From Peribacillus psychrosaccharolyticus ATCC 23296 (GTDB lineage Bacteria > Bacillota > Bacilli > Bacillales > DSM-1321), in the NCBI RefSeq assembly GCF_000305495.1, contig NZ_AJTN02000233.1, positions 1-40,536 on the forward strand: DNA of 40,536 nucleotides, given 5' to 3'. The translations under genes and the position numbers were made by a program. This document shows positions 1 to 8,245 of this stretch, piece after piece (positions within the stretch are counted from its first letter, which is position 1; the number at the start of each line of letters is the position of its first letter). Under the pieces are notes generated by a model. That model made no database searches and was not told where the DNA came from. It worked only from the letters and a program-made list of their open reading frames with translations.

Positions 1-1104
1 GTGGATTCAGTTTTTTCTAATTCTGGAATGACAAAAATTCCGTCTTTGCGAATGAGTACATCATCAAAATAGATTTCGCCGCCGCCATATTCAGGTCGTT
101 GTATATTGACTAGGTCCCAGTGAATATCGGAATGGTTGCCATTTGAAGCTTCTTCATAGCATTGTCCCGGTGTAAAGTGGAAGCTTCCATCAATTTTTTC
201 GTCGAATAGGATATCCTGCATTGGAGTTTGGATAAAAGGGTTGACTCCAATAGCAAATTCCCCAACATAACGTGCACCTTCATCAGTATCAAATATTTTT
301 GTGATGCGTTCTGTATCATTTGCTTTTGCATCAATAATTTTCCCATCTTTGAATGTGAGTATTACATTTTCAAATGTGAAACCTTGATAAGGGGATGGAG
401 TGTTATATGAAATGACGCCATTAATGGAATCCTTTACTGGTGCTGTATAGACTTCACCATCTGGTATGTTCATTTCTCCAGCACATTTAATTGCTTTTAT
501 GTCTTTGATAGAGAAAGATAAATCAGTGCCCGGTCCTGTGATTCGGACTCTATCGGTTTTATCCATTAGCTCAACCAGGCTGTCCATAGCTTCACTCATT
601 TTTCCGTAATCTAGATTGCATACATCAAAGTAAAAGTCTTCAAAGGCCTCAGTACTCATTTTGGCAAGTTGAGCCATTGATTGAGTAGGGTAGCGGAGAA
701 CAACCCATTTGGTTTTCGGGACACGAATATCGCGATGTACTTTTTTTCCGATTGTGCGGCCGTGAATAGCCATTTTATCGGATGGGACGTCCGCTTGTTC
801 GCTGATATTATTTCCTGCACGAAGGCCAATATAAGCATCCATTTCTTTCATGACTTCAGCTTCAAAGTTGGCCATCATTTCATATTGTTCTTCTTTAGCA
901 CCCATAAGGAGAGCACGGTCTACTTGATGGTCTTTTTAAAGATACGAAAGGGAATCCGCCGGCAGCATACGCTTCTTGAACGAGCGCAGTAACTAATTCG
1001 GTTTGTATTCCAAAATTCTCAATTAACACTTTTTCACCTTTTTTAAGATTAACTGAATAATTTATTAAATTTTTGGCTAATAATGTAATTCTAGGATCTT
1101 TCAT
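1..1104 (-). CDS. ampS: M29-family metallo-aminopeptidase, frameshifted, C-terminal tip cut by window edge
   Basis: Leucyl/general aminopeptidase of the M29 (AmpS/AmpT/PepS) family, a cytosolic two-metal exopeptidase. The start is ATG at 1104, eight bases after a GGAGG (MKDPRIT...). The first ~57 residues run through GGFPFVSLK, then the frame shifts at a T5 run at 933-937: removing one T gives SLKDHQVDRALLMGA, and the frame is then open to base 1. Metal-ligand regions expected for M29 are visible: GEMNIPDGE, YVGEFAIGVNP, DGSFHFTPG and NGNHSDIHWD. The last readable residues are VIPELEKTES, so only a few codons are missing at the edge. Everything except the homopolymer indel looks functional, so I treat this as a probably intact gene with a likely sequence error. 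Family assignment is firm; the symbol follows B. subtilis. Confidence 0.88.
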
Positions 1105-1266
1105 AAAGTATTCCTCCATATATGTAATATTTTTACCTTTCTATTGTAACCGATTTCTATGAATTCTTCCTGTAATTTATTTCGGAATTTGAAATAATAA
1201 GTTTGAAGGTAAAAAATATTTTCTAAAAAATAAAGGTATTTAATTTTCTTTCTTGAAAAATAAATA

Positions 1267-1291
1267 GTTTATATTATTCCCTTTAGGGTAT
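1267..1291 (+). promoter_or_regulatory. SigB-type (general stress) promoter for ytxGHJ
   Basis: GTTTAT at 1267-1272, a 13-base spacer and GGGTAT at 1286-1291 match the SigB consensus GTTTAA-N12-15-GGGTAT at 11 of 12 positions. The homologous B. subtilis ytxGHJ (csb40) operon is known to be under SigB (and SigH) control. No separate SigH site was recognised. Confidence 0.8.
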
Positions 1292-1347
1292 TTAAACTAG
1301 TAACATAAGGGATATATTGTTGTTGGATTATTCGTGGAGGTGGTCAA

Positions 1348-1857
1348 ATGGAAATTGTATTATATTTAAGTGCTGCAGTCGCAGCGATTGCGTTTTTAGT
1401 TTTAGTATTTTTCTTAGGCAATACATTGAAATCTTTACAGGTTACTTTAGACAGTGTATCCAAAACACTTGTCGGTCTTGAAAGTCAAATGCAGGGTATC
1501 TCATTAGAGACTACACAGCTCCTGCACAAAACAAATGTTTTGGCAGAAGACTTGAAGGAGAAATCTGAAAACCTGAATACAGTAGTTCATGCTGTAAGAG
1601 ATGTAGGAACCTCTATCCAGAGTTTTAATACATCTATTCAAAAGGTTTCAAATAAAGTACAACAGGAAATAGATGATAATCAGGAAAGAATTTCACAAGT
1701 TGTCCAATGGAGTAATATTGCAATGGAAATTCGTGAAAAGTGGAAAACAAGAAAAAGACAACCTGAAGACTCATCTGTCCCAGCAGCCATGGCAACAAAA
1801 CCTGAAGTTGAAACAGAAAGTATACCGAAAAGACGCTTTTTACGATCTACTAACTAA
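1348..1857 (+). CDS. ytxG: DUF948 general-stress membrane protein YtxG
   Basis: 169-residue protein with one N-terminal membrane helix (about residues 3-27, [20 protein letters not shown]) followed by a long coiled-coil-like helix rich in heptads (about 30-130) and a charged tail ending KRRFLRSTN. This is the DUF948 architecture of B. subtilis YtxG. Start ATG follows a GGAGGTGG at 1336-1343. It is the first gene of the stress cluster, directly downstream of the SigB-type promoter, and ytxH follows after 26 bases. Biochemical function is not established; a cell-envelope stress role is inferred from membrane anchoring and regulation. Confidence 0.9.
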   Translation: MEIVLYLSAAVAAIAFLVLVFFLGNTLKSLQVTLDSVSKTLVGLESQMQGISLETTQLLHKTNVLAEDLKEKSENLNTVVHAVRDVGTSIQSFNTSIQKVSNKVQQEIDDNQERISQVVQWSNIAMEIREKWKTRKRQPEDSSVPAAMATKPEVETESIPKRRFLRSTN

Positions 1858-1883
1858 TTTCAAATTTGAGAGGAGAATGTAAC

Positions 1884-2480
1884 ATGGTACAAAAAGATTA
1901 CCCAGTAAAGGATTATACAAGAGATTCTCAAAGATCGATTGAAGAAGAAAGAGGTAGCAAAACCTCGAAGGATTTTGTAGTAGGCGCAATCATTGGCAGT
2001 ATTGTTGGTGCAGCTACAGCACTTTTCATGGCACCAAAACCTGGTAAAGAGCTGCGTAATGATTTAAACGTCCAAGCTAAATCACTTACTGAGAAAACAG
2101 AAAAACTTCGTCAAACTGCAATGGAAAAAGGTTCTGGTTTAATGGAAAAAGGATCTGGACTTACTGAAACCGTAATGGAAAAAACTAAACCAGTTGCAGA
2201 TATGGTGACAACAAAATCAACGGATATACTTAACAAAGTAAAAGGGTTAAAGCAATCACAAGAAGATCCAAATGTTAAGAATACAGGAAATGACACGAGT
2301 GATCTTGGTGATTCTGAAGGATCAACAGGGTACAATAAAGCTCCCGTTTCATCAGTAGAAGTGAAAAATGATACTAATACTGGAAACACGAATACCGCTG
2401 GCAATGCTAATGCAGCTAAACTGAAGCTGGATGAAACAAAAAAAGCATTTGATGAAACAGAAAATAAATACAAAAAATAA
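1884..2480 (+). CDS. ytxH: YtxH-domain general-stress protein
   Basis: 198-residue protein with the YtxH signature: a glycine-rich membrane segment (DFVVGAIIGSIVGAATALFMAP, about residues 32-53) followed by PKPGKELRNDL and an amphipathic helix. The start ATG at 1884 follows AGGAGAA at 1871-1877; an upstream in-frame TTG at 1866 has no ribosome site. The middle contains a near-perfect tandem duplication (MEKGSGL twice, about 2120-2161) and the C-terminus is low-complexity, rich in N, T and D. Second gene of the SigB-controlled cluster; a hairpin terminator follows it. Exact role unknown in the family. Confidence 0.9.
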   Translation: MVQKDYPVKDYTRDSQRSIEEERGSKTSKDFVVGAIIGSIVGAATALFMAPKPGKELRNDLNVQAKSLTEKTEKLRQTAMEKGSGLMEKGSGLTETVMEKTKPVADMVTTKSTDILNKVKGLKQSQEDPNVKNTGNDTSDLGDSEGSTGYNKAPVSSVEVKNDTNTGNTNTAGNANAAKLKLDETKKAFDETENKYKK

Positions 2481-2490
2481 TTTGTAAGAA

Positions 2491-2528
2491 AAGACGCTGA
2501 AGTGTTACGATACCTTCAGCGTCTTTTA
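2491..2528 (+). terminator. Hairpin between ytxH and ytxJ
   Basis: Perfect 12-bp stem (AAGACGCTGAAG, 2491-2502, with its complement at 2514-2525), 11-base loop, followed by a short T-containing tail. It lies inside the cluster, so it should act as a partial terminator or mRNA processing barrier that lowers ytxJ relative to ytxGH. Confidence 0.75.
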
Positions 2529-2551
2529 TATTTGTAAAGGGGGTAAACTTC

Positions 2552-2878
2552 TTGACGGGTAAAAAAATTGAAACAGAAGAGCAATTTACTAAACTACTTA
2601 CCAATGAGTTCTTTCTTTTGTTTAAGCATAGTTTAACTTGTCCGGTAAGTGGGGCGGCTTTTGATGAGTACCAATCGTTTATTTCTGAGAAAAATGATTT
2701 GGAAACGGCCTTCTTGGCTGTTCAGGAAGCACGACCGTTGTCCAATTATGTAGCAGAAACGTTTGGAATTAAGCATGCATCTCCACAAGCGATTTTGTTT
2801 AAAAATGGACAACCAATTTGGAATGACTCACATTGGAGAATTACGAAGGATTCGTTACAAGCAGCTTTAGAGCAATAA
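2552..2878 (+). CDS. ytxJ: Bacilliredoxin-like protein YtxJ (BrxC family)
   Basis: 108-residue thioredoxin-fold protein with a single cysteine in the motif HSLTCPVSGAA (about residue 30), the monothiol signature of YtxJ/BrxC that reacts with bacillithiol-mixed disulfides. The cis-Pro region typical of the fold is seen in GIKHASPQAILFKNG. Start is TTG at 2552 preceded by AAAGGGGG (2536-2543); no better ATG is in frame. Length equals the B. subtilis protein. It implies that this organism uses bacillithiol. Its native terminator appears to have been separated from it by the IS element that starts about 30 bases downstream. Confidence 0.88.
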   Translation: MTGKKIETEEQFTKLLTNEFFLLFKHSLTCPVSGAAFDEYQSFISEKNDLETAFLAVQEARPLSNYVAETFGIKHASPQAILFKNGQPIWNDSHWRITKDSLQAALEQ

Positions 2879-2936
2879 ATAGGAAAGAGCCATGCTAACC
2901 TCTGCCTGGTAGTGACCCCTAAAAGTTAGAGTTTTG

Positions 2937-3849
2937 TTACGCAGCTGATTGGCTGGTTTGAGTTCGGTATTGCACTGGACTTACCCCAGCCAATTTTAGT
3001 TTAATACGTTTATTGTTATAGTAATCGATATAATCTTCAATCTTTCGTTTTAACTCATCATAGGAAACTAATTTCTCCCATAATACATCTCTTGTTTTAA
3101 AATTCCAAAGAAATTTTCGATTGCCGCATTATCTGCACACGTTAATTTTCTAGACATACTCTGGAAAATCTTATGCTGCTTCAATGTCTGAACCCATTTG
3201 TTATGCTGGTAATGCCATCCCTAATCTGAATGTATGGTGGTTCGATAGTTCGCTTCTTTCTTAACGACTTCTAAGGCTTGATTTAGTGCTCTATAACGAG
3301 ATTTAATTCGGTCTATTTGACATCCCAAACGAAATGATTTCGCCATTATATAAATCTAGAATAGGACTTAAGTAGAGTTTTTCTTCTCCAACACACTTGA
3401 ATTCAGTTACATCTGTTACGAGCTTTTGTAGACGAATTGGTGTATGGAACCTCCGGTTCAAGCGATTCTTAGCTAGTCTACCTACTTTTGCTTTATAGGA
3501 GTTATAGCGAGATTTACGTGACACACTTCAAGCCTAATTCTTTCATGATTCGTTGCACTTTTTTATGATTAATCATGTAACCTTGCGTTCTTAATTTTAA
3601 ATAAATTCGACGGTACCCGTATGTCCCTTCGTGCTTTTGAAAAAGTTCAGAAATGATCCTTTTCCATTCTTGATCTGGATCCTCCTTTTTTAACTGTTTC
3701 ACTTGGTAGTAATAAGTCGCCTCTGGAATACCAACCACTACAAATACATCTTTTAATCGGAATCCGTCTTCTTTGAGTTCGAATGCCAGGGCTGCTTGTG
3801 CTTTGCGAGGAAGGCATTCGGATTCTCCTGAAAAGCTCTTAACTTTTTT
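2937..3849 (-). pseudogene. IS150-type transposase OrfB (rve integrase core), multiply disrupted
   Basis: Read in the -1 frame from the slippery site, the product runs ALAFELKEDGFRLKDVF, then VGIPEATYYYQVKQLKK and HEGTYGYRRIYLKL, then the DDE core: LVTDVTEF (first Asp), HSD (second Asp) and CADNAAIENFFGILK (Glu). Lesions: a frameshift at about 3520 (after GLKCV), another near 3305 (after SFGMSNRP), an in-frame TAG at 3221-3223 replacing the Gln of HSDQGWHYQ, and a one-base deletion near 3079 before the conserved YIDYYNNKR tail. It ends TSQSAA at 2937. Identity of the pieces is clear; the gene is dead. Confidence 0.9.
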
Positions 3850-4316
3850 AAATAAGCATTCTCTAAACGAAGAAGTTCGTTTTCACGTTCTAATTGTTCT
3901 TCACGAGATAATGATTTCCCTTGGTTTACTGAATTCACTTTTGGATTTTTAGGCATAGGAGGCCGTCCTTTCACTTTTCCCTTCAGGTCTTCTATACCTT
4001 CTTTAGAAAGTTTACTGTACCAATTCGCAATCAAGGTCGGATTGTGTAAGTTAAATTGAATCGCTGTATTTTGGTAAGAAGCACCTGTCTGTTTCATAAA
4101 GTGTAATACATCGACTTTAAATTGAACAGAAAAAAACTGTTTGGACTGCTTCTTGCGTAACCCATCTTTTTCAAAGGCTTTATAAGCACTTACCCAGCGT
4201 TGGATTTGTGCAGGATTGGGTATGCCATGTTTTTTCGCTAATAATCCATAGCCCAAAAAACCTTCTAAATACTCTTTGACAATTTTCAATTTAAATTCTT
4301 CACTATATTTGGCCAT
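3753..4316 (-). CDS. IS3/IS150-type transposase OrfA (intact)
   Basis: 187-residue helix-turn-helix protein beginning MAKYSEEFKLKIVKEYLEG, with two HTH regions (about residues 5-50, then the QFFSVQFKVDVLHFMKQTG segment at 65-115) and a C-terminal leucine-zipper-like stretch REEQLERENELLRLENAYLKK without gaps. ATG at 4316 is chosen over an upstream TTG. Near its 3' end it contains A AAA AAG (complement of 3843-3849), the known slippery heptamer for programmed -1 frameshifting in the IS150 group. The frame reached by that shift continues into orfB. It lies close to the right inverted repeat. OrfA alone does not transpose. Confidence 0.88.
   Translation of the reverse strand: MAKYSEEFKLKIVKEYLEGFLGYGLLAKKHGIPNPAQIQRWVSAYKAFEKDGLRKKQSKQFFSVQFKVDVLHFMKQTGASYQNTAIQFNLHNPTLIANWYSKLSKEGIEDLKGKVKGRPPMPKNPKVNSVNQGKSLSREEQLERENELLRLENAYLKKLRAFQENPNAFLAKHKQPWHSNSKKTDSD
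3843..3849 (-). promoter_or_regulatory. Programmed -1 frameshift site (A AAA AAG) between orfA and orfB
   Basis: On the minus strand the OrfA codons TTA AAA AAG present the heptamer A_AAA_AAG in the right phase. Slippage by -1 gives a continuous reading into the OrfB frame up to the first lesion near 3520. This matches established IS3-family expression control. Confidence 0.8.
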
Positions 4317-4392
4317 ATAAAAACACCCCAAAAGTTAGTTTTGGCTCTAACTTTTGGGGTGCGGCACCCATCTGGCTCATTTTATTTATTAT

Positions 4393-6558
4393 TTATTTAT
4401 TAGTATGGATGGTGGTGGGCCAAAGAATCTTAAGCTCATCACCGGATGCTAGCGTTTCATGAAAACTGGTTTCTTGATTATTTTTTATTAAAACAAAGCG
4501 CCCTGCAGACTGCTGAGGCATATCAATTTCGACATGTCGGAATAAGTCTTGGAATATAAAAGGCTCCATTTTGTGTTGAATAAAAGAGATTGAGTCTCCA
4601 TCGGTTATTCGATCAGTATCCTTTAACAGCTGTCCTTCTTTGTAAAATTCGGTAAGTTTTTTCGACAAAATAATGCGTTTGCCATTAAAAGAAACAGGGA
4701 CTGTATAAGATAACTGTGCCTGAATAGCTTTTGCCAAGTCGGTTACCTTTGGCTGGAGAGGAGCGTGGATAATAAATTTATCTCCATCCGCAAAGGATGA
4801 TTCTGGTTTTACTGCTAAACCATTTTTTAAAAGTTTCCCTGAAAAGGCTGGCAGCTGCAGCGGTTTTTGATTTAGTTCAATTGTGAATGGGCGTACGTTC
4901 GCTAATAAACTTTCTAATTGAAGGGAATTTAATAATTCGCTGATAGTTGGCGGCATTATACAAGTAATTGAATCGTGATCCGCAATAAGTTCGTCTCCAG
5001 TTACAAGGAATCCATTCCGTCTTACTTCAGCATCAACAGGATATTCCTGATTATTTATATAAACGGTACAATGCGGAATATGATCAAGTAAATCCCGGAT
5101 AGGGAGCATAATCGGCTGGGCGTCCAATCCTTTTTGAACCAAAATCTCATCATTGCTTTTCACAGAATCATCAAGGGAGGCAGAGACACCATTAAGTGTG
5201 AGAATAGGCTTACCGCCAAGCTTCCCTGGTATGGTTACAGATTGACCGTTCACCTGGACCATCTGCGCCATTCCAGCCTTGCCAAAAAGCTTAGTTAAAC
5301 GAATCCCCGCTGTGAGCAGACAATCAGCAACCGTAAGTCGTTTCATATCAAACAAACGAATTGTTTTTCCATTAACAAGGACGCTTAAATAGCGGATTGG
5401 ATTACGGTGGGCTGCAATAGCAATTCCGATTGGAGTAACAAGCTCTGGACCTTTTGTTACATGAGCGGCAATTTTGATATCTTGGATCGCTTCAATTCCT
5501 CTGATAGCCACTCGATTCGAGGGCAAGCTTAGCTTTTCAGCAATCATTGACGGTAATTCTGGTGTTAAACTTCCGCCGCCAATGAGCATAATGGCCTTCG
5601 GTGCTTTATTATTATTGAGAGCCAGAATTTCATTACTGATTGAGTGTGCTAACTTTTCAAGGGCAGGATTCAGCTCTTTAATCACTTCATGTTTGCTAAA
5701 TTCAGTTGTGAATCCAAGAATATCAGTTACGGAGATACTGTCATACTCAGGGTCACTCAACTCTTTTTTTGCTTTTTCAGCGAGTGGAAAATCGAGAAGC
5801 AGCTGATCGCTGATTGCTTCGGTAATTTCGTCGCCTGCTACTGGAACCATTCCGTATGCAATGACCGTTCCTGAATCAGTCAGCGCGATATCAGAAGTCC
5901 CTGCGCCAATATCAACGAGAGCTACGTTTAAACGCCTCATAGAAGGAGGTATCAGAACATTAATAGCAGCAATCGGTTCAAGTGTTAAAGCCTGCATATG
6001 GAGCTCTGCTCTCTTTAAAGCGGCTACTAATGATTCAACGACAACTTTAGGCAGGAAGGTTGCAATAATCTCGACTGAGGCTTCATAGCCGCTCTGATCG
6101 ATTAAACTTCCGATTTCTTGGCCGTCAAGCCGATAGAAGAGAACAGAGTACCCCACACAAAAGTATTGTGTACTTTCTTGCAAGGCCATTTTTTCGGCTA
6201 CGATTGCTTGAGCTTGTTGAACAGCACACAATTCTAGATGCAGAATATCCTCCTGCTGGATCATTGGTTTGTCCTTAATGTTAATTACTTCTACAGCTCT
6301 TTCCGTTTTAAGTGCACGCCCGGCAGCTGCTACGGACACATTCTTTAGGGAACCGTGTTTTTCCTCAAGTTGATTCTTTATAGCCGTGATGACTTTAGAA
6401 ACAGCCAATACATCATGAATTTGTCCATCCAGCATGGCCCGCTCTGTATGTTCTTGGGATAAGATATCCTTTACCTCGTATGTAGTATCCTGTTTTTCGA
6501 GGATAATACCGACCACTGATCGTGTACCAATATCGAGAGCAAAGAGTTTTTCCGGCAA
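4393..6558 (-). CDS. Large FtsA/PilM-like actin-fold ATPase with repetitive C-terminal region
   Basis: About 721 residues. The N-terminal ~390 form an FtsA/MreB-type ATPase fold: phosphate-1 motif FALDIGTRSVVG, phosphate-2 motif VALVDIGAGTSDIALTDSG and adenosine motif AIMLIGGGSLTPELPS are all intact. The C-terminal ~320 residues are not FtsA-like. They contain about five related modules, each a short helix (for example PIRDLLDHI, ISELLNSL, VTDLAKAI), then hxNG/NN and a closing GD-h-h pattern (SNDEILV, DHDSITC, DGDKFII, DGDSISF, SGDELKI). Start is TTG at 6558, 6-7 bases after AAGAGGTG; a GTG at 6567 lies inside that site. No terminal amphipathic helix like that of true FtsA was seen. Such proteins are usually annotated as cell-division FtsA or PilM; this is not the dcw-cluster ftsA. 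Precise role unknown. Confidence 0.8.
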   Translation of the reverse strand: MPEKLFALDIGTRSVVGIILEKQDTTYEVKDILSQEHTERAMLDGQIHDVLAVSKVITAIKNQLEEKHGSLKNVSVAAAGRALKTERAVEVINIKDKPMIQQEDILHLELCAVQQAQAIVAEKMALQESTQYFCVGYSVLFYRLDGQEIGSLIDQSGYEASVEIIATFLPKVVVESLVAALKRAELHMQALTLEPIAAINVLIPPSMRRLNVALVDIGAGTSDIALTDSGTVIAYGMVPVAGDEITEAISDQLLLDFPLAEKAKKELSDPEYDSISVTDILGFTTEFSKHEVIKELNPALEKLAHSISNEILALNNNKAPKAIMLIGGGSLTPELPSMIAEKLSLPSNRVAIRGIEAIQDIKIAAHVTKGPELVTPIGIAIAAHRNPIRYLSVLVNGKTIRLFDMKRLTVADCLLTAGIRLTKLFGKAGMAQMVQVNGQSVTIPGKLGGKPILTLNGVSASLDDSVKSNDEILVQKGLDAQPIMLPIRDLLDHIPHCTVYINNQEYPVDAEVRRNGFLVTGDELIADHDSITCIMPPTISELLNSLQLESLLANVRPFTIELNQKPLQLPAFSGKLLKNGLAVKPESSFADGDKFIIHAPLQPKVTDLAKAIQAQLSYTVPVSFNGKRIILSKKLTEFYKEGQLLKDTDRITDGDSISFIQHKMEPFIFQDLFRHVEIDMPQQSAGRFVLIKNNQETSFHETLASGDELKILWPTTIHTNK

Positions 6559-6808
6559 TAGAAACACCTCTTTAGTAGTTTATAATACGCTTTAATGCTT
6601 AAAAGCGTTTCTTTAATAAAGAAATAAATAGTGACAATCTTCAGATTTTCATTTATACTAATCTAAATTATATAAGAAATGTACCATATTTTTTTAATTC
6701 TTGACAGTTGTCGGATATAAAAGGAAGAATATCCTCAGATTTGAGCAATCTGCAAAAGATAAGTGTTGAGTATGTAGTAAAATAGACAGTCAAAGGGGAC
6801 GGTTTGAA
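6559..6808. other. Divergent intergenic region, FtsA-like gene / aroA
   Basis: 250 bases, AT-rich. A TTGACA at 6701-6706 is a candidate -35 for aroA, but no good -10 lies 16-18 bases downstream (AAGAAT at 18 is weak). The aroA ribosome site AAAGGGGA is at 6793-6800. No operator or riboswitch was recognised. Confidence 0.4.
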
Positions 6809-7885
6809 ATGAGCAACAAGGATCTTGAAACTCTAAGAGAAAAGCTTGATGACATCAACCTTGATTTATTACATCTTATTAACCAACGTGCGGGAGTTGT
6901 ACAAGAAATTGGCCGTGTAAAAGAAAAGCAGGGCGTTAATCGTTATGATCCAGTTCGTGAAAGAGAAATGTTGGATCTTATCGAAGCTAATAATGAAGGA
7001 CCATTAGAGCCTGCTTCCCTTAAACATATCTTCAAGGAAATTTTTAAGGTTGGTCTGGATCTTCAAGAAGAAGATCAAAAGAAAGCCTTGCTTGTATCAA
7101 GGAAAAGAAAAGCAGAGGATACCGTTATTGACATTAAGGGTGAGTTAATAGGGAATGGAATTCCGAGCTTTGTATTCGGACCATGTTCAGTTGAATCTTA
7201 CGAGCAAGTAGCTGCTGTGGCAGCAGCTGTTAAAGCGAAGGGTCTTAAGTTATTACGCGGAGGCGCTTATAAGCCGCGTACCTCACCATATGACTTCCAA
7301 GGACTTGGGCTAGAGGGATTAAAAATACTAAAACAAGTTGCCGATGAATACGATTTAGCTGTCATTAGTGAAATTGTAAACCCAAATGATATTGAAATGG
7401 CTTGCGAGTATATCGATGTTATACAAATTGGTGCAAGAAACATGCAGAACTTCGAATTGTTAAAGGCTGCAGGAGCTGTGAATAAACCTGTGCTGTTAAA
7501 ACGAGGCCTTGCAGCAACAATTGACGAATTTATTCATGCTGCCGAGTATATTATGTCCCGAGGAAATGGCAACATCATTCTTTGTGAACGTGGAATTCGG
7601 ACATACGAACGTGCAACAAGAAATACACTTGATATTTCAGCTGTACCGATTCTTAAACAAGAAACGCATCTGCCTGTTATGGTTGACGTTACTCATTCTA
7701 CCGGACGTCGTGATCTGCTGCTTCCAGCGGCAAAAGCGGCATTAGCGATTGGCGCTGACGGAGTTATGGCTGAAGTACATCCAGATCCATCGGTTGCATT
7801 ATCCGATTCTGCTCAACAAATGGACTTCAATCAATTTGATACTTTCTATAATGAAATTAACAAGTTGAACTGGGTATCATTGTAA
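6809..7885 (+). CDS. aroA: Bifunctional chorismate mutase / 3-deoxy-7-phosphoheptulonate synthase
   Basis: 358 residues. The N-terminal ~90 form an AroQ-type chorismate mutase helix bundle ([30 protein letters not shown], with [11 protein letters not shown] following). Residues ~95-358 are the class Iβ DAHP synthase barrel: [69 protein letters not shown] and [11 protein letters not shown]. The mutase domain acts as allosteric sensor of chorismate and prephenate in this family. It catalyses the first shikimate-pathway step from PEP and erythrose-4-phosphate. The gene is monocistronic, with a strong terminator behind. Length and domain order match Bacillus AroA (AroG-Q type). Confidence 0.96.
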   Translation: MSNKDLETLREKLDDINLDLLHLINQRAGVVQEIGRVKEKQGVNRYDPVREREMLDLIEANNEGPLEPASLKHIFKEIFKVGLDLQEEDQKKALLVSRKRKAEDTVIDIKGELIGNGIPSFVFGPCSVESYEQVAAVAAAVKAKGLKLLRGGAYKPRTSPYDFQGLGLEGLKILKQVADEYDLAVISEIVNPNDIEMACEYIDVIQIGARNMQNFELLKAAGAVNKPVLLKRGLAATIDEFIHAAEYIMSRGNGNIILCERGIRTYERATRNTLDISAVPILKQETHLPVMVDVTHSTGRRDLLLPAAKAALAIGADGVMAEVHPDPSVALSDSAQQMDFNQFDTFYNEINKLNWVSL

Positions 7886-7897
7886 GTTTGTTTATCG

Positions 7898-7938
7898 AAA
7901 ACAGCTCCCTTCCAATTCGGCTGGGGAGCTGTTTTTTA
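7898..7938 (+). terminator. Intrinsic terminator of aroA
   Basis: Stem AACAGCTCCC with GGGAGCTGTT around a ~13-base loop, followed by a run of T at 7932-7937. Confidence 0.9.
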
Positions 7939-8245
7939 TTTGTGCTGAACTTTATTGATAAATTGTTATATAATTAGGAACAGATACATTGCGGACAAGG
8001 GTTCTCCTGTCGTATGATATAGTAATACGGTACGTTTATACAGTAAAGGATAAGTGTATGAAACGACTTGAATGCTCATATCTGAACAAATAAAATGTTA
8101 GATTGAATTCCTGAAGTTGACATCAGCTGAAGAAATATTCGTATAAAAAATCCTATATGCTCCTCTTTAGATGAGCTGGTTATAAAAAAGCTAAGATTGA
8201 GAAAAGCTGTAAATGGGAAAATTGATGGTAAGAAGGAGTGGTTTT
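7939..8245 (+). other. Leader/promoter region of ccpA
   Basis: 307 bases without a gene. A TATAAT at 7969-7974 is the only strong -10-like hexamer; its -35 partner at 17 bases (TGAACT) is poor. A small imperfect hairpin (GGACAAGG...CCTGTC, about 7993-8014) follows. The ccpA ribosome site AAGGAG is at 8233-8238. Nothing else was recognised. Confidence 0.4.

Larger units (their letters stand above)
2910..4369 (-). mobile_element. Degenerate IS3-family (IS150 group) insertion sequence
   Basis: About 1.46 kb element with imperfect terminal inverted repeats. The left end (TGACCCCTAAAAGTTAGAG from 2913) and the complement of the right end (CGCACCCCAAAAGTTAGAG, ending about 4363) share AAAAGTTAGAG and most of the preceding CCCC. 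It carries orfA and orfB on the minus strand. Exact ends are uncertain: CTGG occurs just outside both (2906-2909 and 4372-4375) and could be the target duplication. OrfB has at least four lesions, so the element cannot move by itself. Confidence 0.88.

Noticed and set aside
110-838. Minus-strand frames at 110-346 and 656-838
   Set aside because: They are out of frame with the aminopeptidase, whose true frame is open from the indel at 933-937 to base 1.
6594-6612. cre-like sequence TTAAAAGCGTTTCTTT upstream of the FtsA-like gene
   Set aside because: Three mismatches to the CcpA consensus at key positions; not enough to call.
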